A stretch of DNA of 64,000 nucleotides from Thioclava sp. ES.031 (GCF_002563775.1 NZ_PDJO01000001.1:878001-942000), one strand, 5' to 3'; numbered from the stretch's first letter, positions 27,507 through 36,905 are shown. Notes: generated from the letters alone by a model not told the origin. A program made the numbers and translations.

Positions 27507-29767
27507 ACGACCACGATCCCAAAATCTCCGATCCCGGCTACCCGACCGGCGCGCCCGAGAACGTCTCGCGCCGCCGCTTCCTGCTGGCCTCGGCCGGTAT
27601 CACCGCGGGCTCACTTGTGCTTGGCTTCGGCCTGAGCGTCGCGCCCAACAAGGCGGCCGCAGCCGCGAAGGACATGCCGCCCGGCTCGAACGTTCCGGCC
27701 TTCCTCGAGCTGCGCCCCGACGGCAAGGTCCGCCTGTTGAGCCCGTTCAACGAAGGCGGGCAGGGTGTCTTCACCGCGATGGCGCAGATCGTGGGCGAGG
27801 AAATGGACGTGGCCCCCGATAGCTTCATCGTCGAGAACGCTCCTGCGGGCAGCGATTACCTCGTGGTCTATGGCAAGATGCGGATCACCGGCGGCTCGAT
27901 GTCGGTGCGCACCAGCTACGACACGATGCGCAAGCTGGGCGCGGCGGCACGGCAGATGATGCTGGAAGCGGCGGCGAAGAAGCTCGACGCGCCGGTGTCG
28001 GATCTGTCGACCGAGCCGGGAAAGGTGGTCCACAAGGCCTCCGGCAAGTCGCTGGGCTATGGTGAACTGGCGGGCGATGCGCTCGACCAGGAGGTGCCCA
28101 GCCCCGACACCGTGACGCTGAAAGATCCCAAGGACTTCAAGTGGATCGGCGAGCCCGTGAAGCGCGTCGACGTCTACGAGAAATCGACCGGCAAGGCGAT
28201 GTATGCGATGGATGTCAAGGTCGACGGGATGCTGCACGCCGCCGTTCAGCACGCCCCGCGTCTGGGTCTCAAGCCCGGCGACATCAGCAACCTCGACGAG
28301 GTGAAGGGCATGACCGGCGTCATGTCGGTGCACAAGCTCGACGGGGCGGTGGCTGTCGTGGCCGAGCGCTTCTGGGATGCGAAGACGGCGGTCGAAGCCG
28401 CCAAGGTCGACTGGCAGGAACCGAGCGAGGAGGAGAAGTCCAAGATCCGCTACATGCCCGCCGATTTCTCGACCGAGGATTTCGCCAAGCAACTGGCCAA
28501 CACCAAGGGCGACGGCACCGAGGCCGAGAGCGAAGGCGACATCACCTCGGGCTTCGACGGGGCGGCCAAGACGGTCGATGCGACCTATCAGAGCCAATAC
28601 CTGCACCACGCCCAGATCGAGCCTGCCTCGACGCTGGCGCGGTTCAACGAGGATGGCACGCTCGACATCTGGCTGCCCAATCAGGCGCCCGAGCAGTTTC
28701 AGGCTCAGATCGCGGATGCGGCCGGGATCAAGCCCGAGCAGGTGAAGGTCAACTCGCCGATGCTCGGTGGTTTCTTCGGGCGGCACTTCCTGTACCCGGC
28801 GGCCAACCCCTTCCCGCAGGCGGTCCAGCTTGCAAAAGAGGTCGGCAAGCCGATCAAGGTGATCTGGACGCGCGAGCAGGAATTCCTGCGTGACCCGCTG
28901 CGCCCGATGGCGGCGGTGCGCTTCCGTGGTGCGTTGGACGAGCAGGGCATGCCGGTGGCGCTCGAGGCGATCTCCGCCTGTGAAGGCCCGACCGAGGCGC
29001 TCAACGGCCACAACCCCGACAAGGTCGACGCGATGGCGGTCGAAGGGCTCACCGGCAAGAGCTACGCGATCCCGAACCGCCGCATCGCGCAGAACTTTGT
29101 CGAGAACCCGACCTCGCTCGCCTATTGGCGCTCGGTCGGTCATTCGATGAACGACTTCTTCTATGAGGCCTTCCTCGACGAGATGGCCGATGCGGGCGGT
29201 CAGGACCCCTATGAGCTGCGCATGAAGCTGCTCGAAGGGAACGAGCGTCTGACCAATCTGCTCAAAGCCGTGGGCGATCTGTCGGGCGGCTGGAAGCGTG
29301 GTCCCTTCGATGCCGAGGAAGGCACCCGCCGCGCCCGCGGTGTCGCGATGGCCTCGCCCTTCGGCAGCGAGGCGGCGGCGATTGCCGAGGTCTCGATTCA
29401 GGACGGCCAGATCGTCGTGCATGACATCTGGGACGTGCTCGATCCGGGCAGCATCGTGAACCCGGCGATCATCAAGGCGCAGATCATGGGGGCGGCCACG
29501 CTCGGCACCTCCGAGGCGCTTATCGAAGAGGTCGCCTACAAGAACGGCGAGCCGACCGCGCGCAACTTCGACTACTACCCGATCCTCGGTGGGGCGCGTG
29601 CGCCGCGCATCCATGCGAAGGTGATCGAGAGCGGCGCGAAGATGGGCGGCGTGGGCGAGCCGCCGCTGCCCGCCGTGCCGCCGGCGATTGCCAATGCGGT
29701 CTCGGTGCTGACCGGGCAGCGCGTGCGTTCGATGCCGATGGACAAGCTCGACCTGAAGAAGGGCTGA
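27503..29767 (+). CDS. iorB: Molybdopterin subunit of xanthine dehydrogenase family (IorB type)
   Basis: The product is 754 residues with a Tat signal SRRRFLLASAGITAGS near residue 23, so the complex is exported, with the small subunit carried along. Mo-cofactor blocks include MLGGFFGRHF and the catalytic Glu in GGVGEPPLPAVPPAI near the C-terminus. The enzyme hydroxylates an aldehyde or N-heterocycle and passes electrons to a cytochrome or quinone. The exact substrate is unknown. A strong terminator follows. Confidence 0.88.
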   Translation: MNDHDPKISDPGYPTGAPENVSRRRFLLASAGITAGSLVLGFGLSVAPNKAAAAAKDMPPGSNVPAFLELRPDGKVRLLSPFNEGGQGVFTAMAQIVGEEMDVAPDSFIVENAPAGSDYLVVYGKMRITGGSMSVRTSYDTMRKLGAAARQMMLEAAAKKLDAPVSDLSTEPGKVVHKASGKSLGYGELAGDALDQEVPSPDTVTLKDPKDFKWIGEPVKRVDVYEKSTGKAMYAMDVKVDGMLHAAVQHAPRLGLKPGDISNLDEVKGMTGVMSVHKLDGAVAVVAERFWDAKTAVEAAKVDWQEPSEEEKSKIRYMPADFSTEDFAKQLANTKGDGTEAESEGDITSGFDGAAKTVDATYQSQYLHHAQIEPASTLARFNEDGTLDIWLPNQAPEQFQAQIADAAGIKPEQVKVNSPMLGGFFGRHFLYPAANPFPQAVQLAKEVGKPIKVIWTREQEFLRDPLRPMAAVRFRGALDEQGMPVALEAISACEGPTEALNGHNPDKVDAMAVEGLTGKSYAIPNRRIAQNFVENPTSLAYWRSVGHSMNDFFYEAFLDEMADAGGQDPYELRMKLLEGNERLTNLLKAVGDLSGGWKRGPFDAEEGTRRARGVAMASPFGSEAAAIAEVSIQDGQIVVHDIWDVLDPGSIVNPAIIKAQIMGAATLGTSEALIEEVAYKNGEPTARNFDYYPILGGARAPRIHAKVIESGAKMGGVGEPPLPAVPPAIANAVSVLTGQRVRSMPMDKLDLKKG

Positions 29768-29791
29768 GCCCGTCCGGACGGAAAGAACTGG

Positions 29792-29819
29792 GGGAGGCGG
29801 CGTGATCCGCCTCCCTTTT
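29792..29819 (+). terminator. Terminator after iorB
   Basis: GGGAGGCGG (29792-29800) pairs with CCGCCTCCC (29807-29815) around a 6-base loop, followed by TTTT. It overlaps the end of the convergent marR-type gene. Confidence 0.85.
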
Positions 29820-30250
29820 CAGTCCTGCGAGGCGACAGCCTTGCGGGCGAGCGCGATGAACTGCGCGGCCTCTTCCTCGCTCAACCCTTCCAGAATCTCC
29901 GCCTGCAGCCGCGTCACCACGGGCCGCGCGCCCTCCAGGGCCGCTGTCCCCTCCGGCGTCAGATGCAGGCTGCGGGCGCGCCGATCCGTCTCGCTGACGG
30001 CCCGCGCGACAAGCCCCTTCTGCACCAGCCGTTTCACCACGTCCCCGATCGTCGCGCGGTCATAGGCGATGCGCGCGGCCAGCTGCGCCTGATCCATTCC
30101 CGGCTCGCGCGACAGCGCGTCGAGCGCCGCGAATTGCACCGAGGTCAGTTCCACCGGGGCGTCCTTGATCCGCTTCTGGAACACCGCCGTCGAGCGCTGG
30201 TTCAGCCGCCGGATCAGGTGGCCGGGCAGGGTTTCGAGATCGCGTTTCAT
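29819..30250 (-). CDS. MarR-family regulator, likely repressor of the 3-hydroxybenzoate monooxygenase gene (MobR-like)
   Basis: The product is 143 residues, a typical MarR winged-helix dimer: the recognition region is LAARIAYDRATIGDVVKRLV and the wing DRRARSLHLT. It is divergent from a gene for 3-hydroxybenzoate 4-monooxygenase, as mobR is from mobA in Comamonas testosteroni, where 3-hydroxybenzoate relieves repression. The shared 110-base gap holds two inverted copies of an 18-base element. The ATG has GGAG about 9 bases upstream. Confidence 0.85.
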   Translation of the reverse strand: MKRDLETLPGHLIRRLNQRSTAVFQKRIKDAPVELTSVQFAALDALSREPGMDQAQLAARIAYDRATIGDVVKRLVQKGLVARAVSETDRRARSLHLTPEGTAALEGARPVVTRLQAEILEGLSEEEAAQFIALARKAVASQD

Positions 30251-30280
30251 CGAGGGCGCTCCGGTTTTGGGGTCCTATTC

Positions 30281-30343
30281 GATATGTATACTTACCATAT
30301 TGACGTGACGCCAGCCTTTCCGCTAATGGTAAGTATGCATATC
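30281..30343. promoter_or_regulatory. Pair of inverted 18-base elements, likely MarR operators
   Basis: GATATGTATACTTACCAT (30281-30298) and ATGGTAAGTATGCATATC (30326-30343) are inverse copies matching at 17 of 18 positions, with centres 45 bases apart. A -35-like TTGACG (30300-30305) lies between them and faces the monooxygenase gene, so the right copy would cover its -10 and start region. Confidence 0.65.
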
Positions 30344-30360
30344 AATTGGGAGGGCGCGCT

Positions 30361-32244
30361 ATGCAGTTTCATCTGAACGGGTTCACTACCGGCGATCCGG
30401 CCATCGCGCCGCGTCATCCGCAGGCGGGTGAGGCGCTCGACGCGGTCGACGTTCTCATCGTCGGCTGCGGCCCCGCCGGGCTGACGCTCGCGGCGCAGCT
30501 TGCGGCCTTCTCCGAGATTTCCGTGCGCATCACCGAGCGCAAACCCGGCCCGCTCGAAGTCGGGCAGGCGGACGGCATCGCCTGCCGCTCGGTCGAGATG
30601 TTCGAGGCTTTCGGCTTCGCCGAGAAGGTGATGAAAGAGGGCTATTGGGTGAACGAGGTCGCCTTCTGGCGGCCCGGTGCGCAAGGCGAGGGGCTGCAGC
30701 GCGCCGACCGGATTCAGGACGTGGCCGATGACCTGTCCGAGATGCCGCATGTCATCCTCAATCAGGCGCGGGTCCATGATTTCTACCTCGAGACGATGCG
30801 CAACGGCGCGCGCCGTTTGACCCCCGATTACGACCGCGCGCTGACCACGCTCACCCGCACCGACGACCCCGATTTTCCGCTCGTCGCGACGTTCGACTGC
30901 CTCGATGCGCCGGGCGAGACCGAGACGATCCGCGCGCGCTATGTCGTCGGCTGCGACGGGGCGCGCAGCACGGTGCGCAAATCCATCGGGCACGAATTGC
31001 ACGGCGAATCCGCGCGCCAGCTCTGGGGCGTAATGGATGTGCTGCCGGTCACGGATTTTCCCGATATCCGGCTCAAGGCGGCGATCCAGTCGGCAACCGA
31101 GGGCAGCATCCTGATCATCCCGCGCGAAGGCGGCTATCTGGTGCGGCTCTATATCGAGCTCGACGCGCTGCATGGCGACGAGCGCGCCGCAGATCGCAAT
31201 GTCAGCGCCGAGATGCTGATCGAGAAGGCACAGGCGATCCTCTCCCCCTATACGCTGGAGGTGAAGGAGGTCGCATGGTGGTCGGCCTATGAGATCGGCC
31301 AGCGTGTCTGCGACGGGTTCGACGACAGCGACAGGGACGGCGACGGCGCGTCCGAGCCGCGCATCTTCATCGCGGGCGATGCCTGCCACACCCATAGCCC
31401 GAAGGCCGGGCAGGGGATGAACGTCTCGATGGCCGACACGTTCAACCTCGGCTGGAAACTGGCTGCCGTGCTGCGCGGACAGGCGCGGCCAGACCTGCTG
31501 CAGAGCTATTCCGAGGAACGTCAGGCCAAGGCGCAGGAACTGATCGATTTCGACCGCGACATGGCGCGGCTGTTCAGCGCGAAGCCGCAGACCAAGGAGG
31601 AAGAGGCGCAGTTTCAGGCCTATTTCCAGAAACACGGGCGCTATACCGCCGGGGTCGAGACGCAATACGCGCCGGGGCTTCTGATCGGCGGTGCGGCGCA
31701 TCAGGCGCTGGCCGCCGGGCAGGTCGTGGGCAAGCGTTTCCACTCCGCGCCGGTGGTGCGCTTGGCGGATGCGAAGCCGGTGCAGCTGGGCCATGCGTTC
31801 AAGGCGGATGGGCGCTGGCGGCTGCTGGCGTTTGCGCCGACGGGTGACACCGGCGAGGCGGATGGTCCGATCGCGCAGCTATGCGACCGGCTCGATGGGC
31901 CAGAAGGGCTCATTCACCGCTTCACGCCGGAGGGCGCGGATATCGACAGCGTCATCGATCTGCGCGCGGTCTTCCAGACGCCCCATCGCGAGATGCGCAT
32001 CGAGGCGCTGCCCGCGCTCCTGCGTCCCAAGAAGGGGCGCTACGGGCTGGTCGATTACGAGAAGGCCTTCTGCCCCGCCGTCACCGGCCCCGACATCTTC
32101 GACCTTCGCGGCATCGACCGGGCGCAGGGTGCCTTGCTGGTGCTGCGGCCCGATCAATATGTCGCGCAGGTCTTGCCGCTCGACGCGGTGGACGCGGTCG
32201 CAGATTTCTTCGACCGCATCCTGATCCCGCAGGCGGCAGGCTGA
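30361..32244 (+). CDS. mobA: 3-hydroxybenzoate 4-monooxygenase (FAD)
   Basis: The product is 627 residues. It shares its opening MQFHLNGF and long blocks throughout with the Comamonas MobA as I remember it. FAD motifs: GCGPAG at residues 35-40, GCDGARS, and FIAGDACHTHSPKAGQGMN. The C-terminal thioredoxin-like domain of phenol-hydroxylase-type enzymes is present. It converts 3-hydroxybenzoate to protocatechuate with NADPH and O2. ATG 30361 is preferred over an in-frame start at 30346 because GGGAGGG lies just upstream. This mobA is not the molybdenum cofactor gene of the same name. Confidence 0.9.
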   Translation: MQFHLNGFTTGDPAIAPRHPQAGEALDAVDVLIVGCGPAGLTLAAQLAAFSEISVRITERKPGPLEVGQADGIACRSVEMFEAFGFAEKVMKEGYWVNEVAFWRPGAQGEGLQRADRIQDVADDLSEMPHVILNQARVHDFYLETMRNGARRLTPDYDRALTTLTRTDDPDFPLVATFDCLDAPGETETIRARYVVGCDGARSTVRKSIGHELHGESARQLWGVMDVLPVTDFPDIRLKAAIQSATEGSILIIPREGGYLVRLYIELDALHGDERAADRNVSAEMLIEKAQAILSPYTLEVKEVAWWSAYEIGQRVCDGFDDSDRDGDGASEPRIFIAGDACHTHSPKAGQGMNVSMADTFNLGWKLAAVLRGQARPDLLQSYSEERQAKAQELIDFDRDMARLFSAKPQTKEEEAQFQAYFQKHGRYTAGVETQYAPGLLIGGAAHQALAAGQVVGKRFHSAPVVRLADAKPVQLGHAFKADGRWRLLAFAPTGDTGEADGPIAQLCDRLDGPEGLIHRFTPEGADIDSVIDLRAVFQTPHREMRIEALPALLRPKKGRYGLVDYEKAFCPAVTGPDIFDLRGIDRAQGALLVLRPDQYVAQVLPLDAVDAVADFFDRILIPQAAG

Positions 32245-32251
32245 GGGCGCG

Positions 32252-33112
32252 TCAGTCGCGGTTCACCTGCACGACGCCGGTCATGTTCTCTGCGCCATGA
32301 CCGGCCTCGCTGGCCCGCGCGAAGAGGCGTTTTGCGGCCTCCGTCATCGGCATCCGCGCTTCGCCGCCTTCGGCGATGGCATAGCGGAAGTCCTTCGAGA
32401 TCAGATCGACCGGGAATTGCGGCGTGAAATCCGAGCGCTGCATCGTGCCGGTGATATAGGGCGCGTTCGGCGTCCAGATCGGGGTGGAGGACAGAGCCTT
32501 CAGCGCGAGGTCGATGTCCATGCCGCCGCGCTCCAGCATCGGAATGATCTCGGCCCAGGCGGCGACCTGAACGCCCAGTATCGCGTTCGTCGCGAGCTTC
32601 ATCCGCGCAGCCATGCCCCATGTGCCGACATGGTGCTGTGCCTTGGCGAGCGGGTCGAGGACGTCATGCGCCCGCTTGGCGGTCTCGGCCTCACCGCCGA
32701 GGAAATAGACCAGCACTCCGTTCTCGGCTTGCGGCAGGGTCCCCGAGACCGGTGCTTCGAGGAAACTCAGACCACGTTCGCGGGCGTATTCGCCCAACGC
32801 GATCGCTCCCTCGGGCGTGATCGTCGAGCTTTCGATCGCGACGGCCTCTTCGGGCAGTCCCGCGAAAGCGCCGGTTTCCGGGTCGCACCAGACCTCGCGC
32901 GAGACCTCGGTGTCGCGCAGCATCGAGATCGTGAATTCGGCCTGTGCTGCGGCGTCGCGCGGGGTGTCGGCCTGCGTGGCTCCGGCCTCGACGAGCGGCG
33001 CGCAGCGCTCCGGCGTCCGGTTCCAGACGATCAGATCGTGGCCCGCATCCAGAAGGGTCCGCGCCATCCGCGAGCCCATCGCGCCCATGCCTAGAAATGC
33101 GATTTTTGCCAT
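32252..33112 (-). CDS. Beta-hydroxyacid dehydrogenase (3-hydroxyisobutyrate dehydrogenase family)
   Basis: The product is 286 residues. The NAD(P) loop is GMGAMGSRMA, the substrate block is EAPVSGTLPQAENG, and the catalytic lysine is in ARMKLATNAIL. Members include 3-hydroxyisobutyrate, tartronate semialdehyde and succinic/glyoxylate semialdehyde reductases, so the substrate stays open. AGGAG lies 6 bases before the ATG. The gene converges on the monooxygenase gene with a 7-base gap. Confidence 0.85.
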   Translation of the reverse strand: MAKIAFLGMGAMGSRMARTLLDAGHDLIVWNRTPERCAPLVEAGATQADTPRDAAAQAEFTISMLRDTEVSREVWCDPETGAFAGLPEEAVAIESSTITPEGAIALGEYARERGLSFLEAPVSGTLPQAENGVLVYFLGGEAETAKRAHDVLDPLAKAQHHVGTWGMAARMKLATNAILGVQVAAWAEIIPMLERGGMDIDLALKALSSTPIWTPNAPYITGTMQRSDFTPQFPVDLISKDFRYAIAEGGEARMPMTEAAKRLFARASEAGHGAENMTGVVQVNRD

Positions 33113-33365
33113 GCTCTGCTCCTGTTCGTGATGGTGTTTCTGGCCGAATGCGAGGCGCCTTGGCGGGGTTCCGGGCGTGACGCGCACAACCCGGTGACCG
33201 CGCCCCTCTTCACGCCTGCCAGCCACTTCGTAAGGGAAATGTGCCCGCGCGACAAACGTCCAGCCCGCCCCGTCCCGCGATGCCTTCCGCGCGCGTGTCG
33301 GATACGACTGGGCCGAAACGCCCAGCCTTGCGTATCCTGAATACCCACGTGACAGGAGACCCCGC

Positions 33366-34700
33366 ATGACAGACCGCGCGCGCCGTGTGCCCAAGGGAAG
33401 GATCAGCCGTCTCGCCGCTTTCGGCCAGATGGCAGGCGGGGTTGCCGCAGGGGCGCTCGGCGAGGGCGCGAAGCGCTGGGCCAGGGGCGAGCGGCCGCAG
33501 CTTTCCGATCTGGTGCTGACACCGGGCAATGCGCGCCGGGTGAGCGACCAGCTGGGACGGCTGCGCGGGGCTGCGATGAAGCTCGGCCAGATGATCTCGC
33601 TCGATGCGGGCGATGTGCTGCCCGCCGAGTTGACCGAGATACTGGCGCGGCTGCGCGAGGCGGCGGATGTGATGCCGCCGAAACAGCTCGACCGTATCCT
33701 GATCGCCGAATGGGGGCCGGATTGGCGCAAGCGGTTCGCCCGGTTCGAATCCCGGCCCATCGCGGCGGCCTCCATCGGGCAGGTGCATCGCGCGGTTCTG
33801 CCCTCGGGGCGCGAACTGGCGGTGAAGGTGCAATATCCCGGCGTGGCCGACAGTATCGACGCCGATATCGACAATGTCGCCACGCTGTTGCGCTATTCGG
33901 GGCTGCTGCCTGCGGGGCTCGATCTCGCGCCGCTTCTGGCCGAGGCGAAGCGGCAATTGCATGAGGAGGCGGACTATCTGCGCGAGGCCGAGCAGATGCG
34001 CCGCTATCGCGCATTGCTCGCCGATGACCCGCGTTTCGTGCTCCCCGAGCCGATCGACGATCTGCTGCGTCCGACGATCCTGCCGATGGATTTCCTACCC
34101 GGCCGCCCGATCGAGACGCTGACCGAGGCAGATCAGCCGCAGCGCGATCAGGTGATGAGCGCGCTTTTGGACCTGCTGCTGCGCGAGGTGTTCACCTTCG
34201 GCTACATGCAGACCGATCCGAATTTCGGCAATTTCCGCTGGCAGCCCGATGAGGGGCGGATCGTGCTTCTCGACTTCGGGGCTGCGCGCTCCGTCGGCCC
34301 GGAGACCGCCGCCGCCTATCGCCGCCTGCTGCAAGCGGTGCTGGCCGAGGATCGTGCGGGTTTGCGGGCGGGACTGCTGGAGATCGGCTTTGTCTCCGAG
34401 GCGCAGCTTTCGCGGCATGGCGCTGCTTTTGACAAGATGATCGATATCCTGGTGGCCCATATCGCGGATAGCCGTGCGCCCGGCGCGCTGTTCGACTTCT
34501 CCGATCGCAGCTTCGTGGAGGCGCTGCGCGCGACCGCCGCCCCGATCATGGCCGACCGATCCAGTTGGCACCTGCCGCCCGCGCACACGCTCTTCGTGCA
34601 GCGCAAGATCAGCGGTACCGCGCTTCTCAGCGTGCGGATGCGCGCGCAGGTGCCGCTGATCGACATGGTGCGGCCCTATGCGGAGGCGGCAGGGGGGTAG
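33366..34700 (+). CDS. ABC1/ADCK (UbiB-type) atypical kinase
   Basis: The product is 444 residues. The KxGQ signature is in AAMKLGQMISLDAG, the alanine-rich nucleotide loop is AAASIGQVHRA, the lysine is in AVKVQYPG, and the metal and catalytic positions are DPNFGNF and LLDFGAAR. UbiB-like proteins are ATPases needed for ubiquinone synthesis. No membrane anchor is seen at the C-terminus, so this is a soluble paralogue rather than UbiB itself. GGAG precedes the ATG. The 200 bases after it hold a weak CCGGC/GCCGG hairpin at 34749-34762. Confidence 0.85.
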   Translation: MTDRARRVPKGRISRLAAFGQMAGGVAAGALGEGAKRWARGERPQLSDLVLTPGNARRVSDQLGRLRGAAMKLGQMISLDAGDVLPAELTEILARLREAADVMPPKQLDRILIAEWGPDWRKRFARFESRPIAAASIGQVHRAVLPSGRELAVKVQYPGVADSIDADIDNVATLLRYSGLLPAGLDLAPLLAEAKRQLHEEADYLREAEQMRRYRALLADDPRFVLPEPIDDLLRPTILPMDFLPGRPIETLTEADQPQRDQVMSALLDLLLREVFTFGYMQTDPNFGNFRWQPDEGRIVLLDFGAARSVGPETAAAYRRLLQAVLAEDRAGLRAGLLEIGFVSEAQLSRHGAAFDKMIDILVAHIADSRAPGALFDFSDRSFVEALRATAAPIMADRSSWHLPPAHTLFVQRKISGTALLSVRMRAQVPLIDMVRPYAEAAGG

Positions 34701-34899
34701 TGCCCGCGCGGGGCGAGCATAAGAAGCGGACATGGCCGCGTGCGCTATCCGGCAAAGGCCGGCTTTGACTGACGCGGGTCAGCATCCCCGTCGCAGTTCA
34801 TTCCGTGACCAAATCGGCTTCGCGAGTGCGGGTCATACCAAGCTCGATGTCGCGCAGTATTGCGAGGCGATGCACGACGCGCCGGAGCGACGCCACGCC

Positions 34900-36237
34900 T
34901 CACGCGGCAGGCAGATCGACCCGCGTGTGATGCCCGTCCGGGCGCATCTCGAAGCTGAGCGCGCCGCCCAGACGGGTCAGCGCGTCGTGCGCGATCGAAA
35001 GGCCGAGGCCCGAGCCACTCGCATCCGCGCCCTTGCCCTTGACGAATTTCTGCCCTGCCTGCTGCGCGATCTCGGGCGGCAGGCCCGGTCCGTGGTCGTG
35101 AATGTCGACCAGAAGCGTATCGCCGGAGGTGGTCACGCTGACCTTGATCGCCGACCCGTCCGGGCTCGCCTGCACCGCGTTCTCGATCAGGTTGCGCAGG
35201 GCGAGCGACAGAAGCAGCGGGTCGCCTTCCACCGTCGGCGCGTCCGGCGCGCTGTCGAGTTCCAGCGTCACGCCGCGCCGCGTGGCCAGCCCCGCCAGAT
35301 CGCCCAGCACCTGCCGCAGGAGCCCGTTCAGCTCGACCGACGTGGCACGTGCCTCGCGGCTGTCCACCTGCGCCAGATCGAGAAGTTGGCGCACCATCCG
35401 GTCGGTCCGGTCCACCGAAGTCGAGATCGCGGCGAGCGCGTGTTCGCGCGTGTCGGTATCGGGCGCATGGCGCGCGATATGGGCCTGCGTCTTCAGCCCG
35501 GCGAGCGGCGTTTTCATCTCATGTGCGGCATAGGCGATGAACTCGCGTTCGCGCGACCGGGCGGCGGCGAGCCGGGCCAGAAGGTCGTCGAGCGCGCCTG
35601 CAAGCGGGCGGATTTCACGGGGCTGTCGCGCCGTGCCGGGCAGGGCGCGCAGATCCTCGCTGGGCCGCGCCTCCAGATCGCGGGCGAAGCGGTCGAGCGG
35701 GGCCAGCCCGCGCGAGATCGCAAACCAGATCAGCCCCCACATCACCGGCAGGATCACCAGCGCGGGCCAGAGGAACCCGGCGATCACGTCGCGCACCAGC
35801 CGGTTGCGCATCGCGAGACTGTCGCCCACCGTGACCTGCCCGCCCAAATCGGGATCGACGATCGTATAGACCCGCAGCGCCTTGCCCTCCTGCGTCACAT
35901 TGCGAAACCCGGTCGCGTCGGCGGGCACGATCTGCGCACGCGGCGCGCCGTTCGAGCGTCCGACAAGCCCATTGGTAAAGGACCAGATCTGGCAGAATTG
36001 CTGATGCTCGTAGCTGTCGCTCTCGGGCAGCGCGACCTGCGCGGGGTTGTCGCGGTTCAGCGCGATCTGGTTTTTCGAGACCAGCGACGAGACCATCCGC
36101 GCCGCCTCCACCAGCCGCGCATCGAGCACCCGCGTCACCTCGGCGCGGGTGGAGTGCTCGATCCAGAAGACGGCGGACAGCCAGACGGCCAGCGTCGCGC
36201 CGGTGAGGATCAGGAAGAGGCGGAGGCGGAGCGAGAT
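34900..36237 (-). CDS. Sensor histidine kinase (QseC/TctE-like), apparent AUC start
   Basis: Kinase motifs are complete: H-box FIAYAAHEMKTPLAG, N-box NLIENAVQASPDG, G1 DHGPGLP and G2 GSGLGLS. A second membrane helix (LWPALVILPVMWGLIWFAI) precedes a HAMP linker. The first usable standard start, GTG 36138, would remove the first membrane helix, yet the frame upstream encodes SLRLRLFLILTGATLAVWL, a perfect first helix. No ATG, GTG or TTG lies before it; an ATC at 36237-36235 has AGGAG 8 bases upstream. I therefore propose an AUC start (445 residues). The gene overlaps the response regulator end by 28 bases. Confidence 0.8.
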   Translation of the reverse strand: MSLRLRLFLILTGATLAVWLSAVFWIEHSTRAEVTRVLDARLVEAARMVSSLVSKNQIALNRDNPAQVALPESDSYEHQQFCQIWSFTNGLVGRSNGAPRAQIVPADATGFRNVTQEGKALRVYTIVDPDLGGQVTVGDSLAMRNRLVRDVIAGFLWPALVILPVMWGLIWFAISRGLAPLDRFARDLEARPSEDLRALPGTARQPREIRPLAGALDDLLARLAAARSREREFIAYAAHEMKTPLAGLKTQAHIARHAPDTDTREHALAAISTSVDRTDRMVRQLLDLAQVDSREARATSVELNGLLRQVLGDLAGLATRRGVTLELDSAPDAPTVEGDPLLLSLALRNLIENAVQASPDGSAIKVSVTTSGDTLLVDIHDHGPGLPPEIAQQAGQKFVKGKGADASGSGLGLSIAHDALTRLGGALSFEMRPDGHHTRVDLPAA

Positions 36238-36905
36238 GGCGAGGTCTCCTCTGGGCGCAGCCGGTAGCCGATGCCGCGCAGGGTTTCGATGAAATCGCGC
36301 CCGAGCTTGGCGCGCAGATGGTGGATATGGACTTCGACGGCGTTGCTCTCGACTTCTTCGTCCCAGCCGTATAGCCGGTCTTCGAGGTCCGATTTTGCGA
36401 GCACCCGTCCGGGGCGTTCGGCCAGCGCCTGCAACACCGCGAATTCGCGGCGCGAGAGTTTCAGCGGCTGGCCGTTGAAGGCCGCGCTGCGGGTGCCGGG
36501 GTCGAGCTCCAGCCCGGCATGGGAAATCTGCGCCGCGGCCCGCCCGTCCGACCGACGCGAAAGGGCGCGCAGCCGGGCGGCCAGCTCGTCGAGATCGAAA
36601 GGCTTGCCGAGATAGTCATCCGCGCCCGCATCCAGCCCCGCGACCCGGTCCTCGACCTGATCGCGCGCGGTCAGCAGCAACACCGGCAGCCCGGCGCGGC
36701 CCGCGCGCAACTCGCGCAGCAGTTCGAGCCCGGACCCATCGGGCAGCATCAGATCCAGCACGAGCGCGCGATACTCCGCCCCGGCCAGCGCGGCGCGGGC
36801 GTCCTCAAGGCAGGACACTACATCGGCGGTGAACCCGGCCATGCCGAGCCCGACCCGCAGGCCATCCGCCAATATGCTGTCATCTTCGACGACGAGTATG
36901 CGCAT
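36210..36905 (-). CDS. OmpR-family response regulator (QseB/PmrA-like)
   Basis: The product is 231 residues. The receiver domain has acidic residues EDD at 7-9, phospho-acceptor Asp51 in LVLDLMLPDG and Lys100 in DYLGKPF. The C-terminal winged helix has recognition helix ESNAVEVHIHHLRAKLG, as in QseB/PmrA. AAGGAG lies 6-7 bases before ATG 36905. A perfect CTTAAG-N5-CTTAAG box lies 35 bases upstream, suggesting autoregulation and control of the divergent dsbD operon. Confidence 0.92.
   Translation of the reverse strand: MRILVVEDDSILADGLRVGLGMAGFTADVVSCLEDARAALAGAEYRALVLDLMLPDGSGLELLRELRAGRAGLPVLLLTARDQVEDRVAGLDAGADDYLGKPFDLDELAARLRALSRRSDGRAAAQISHAGLELDPGTRSAAFNGQPLKLSRREFAVLQALAERPGRVLAKSDLEDRLYGWDEEVESNAVEVHIHHLRAKLGRDFIETLRGIGYRLRPEETSPSRSASASS

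Noticed and set aside
27611..29614. 667-codon open frame on the minus strand opposite iorB
   Set aside because: It is rich in Arg, His and Gly, has no ribosome site and mirrors a clear Mo-hydroxylase gene; a high-GC shadow.
30292..31794. 500-codon open frame on the minus strand opposite mobA
   Set aside because: Shadow of a strongly recognised monooxygenase; would also run through the promoter region.
30361..32244. Reading mobA here as a molybdenum cofactor gene because of the nearby Mo-hydroxylase genes
   Set aside because: The protein is an FAD aromatic hydroxylase; the shared gene name is a coincidence.
34749..34762. CCGGC-aaag-GCCGG hairpin after the ABC1 kinase gene
   Set aside because: Only 5 base pairs and a short T run; too weak to call a terminator.
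36138..36138. GTG 36138 as start of the sensor kinase
   Set aside because: It would delete an obvious first membrane helix that is in frame upstream and lacks a ribosome site of its own.
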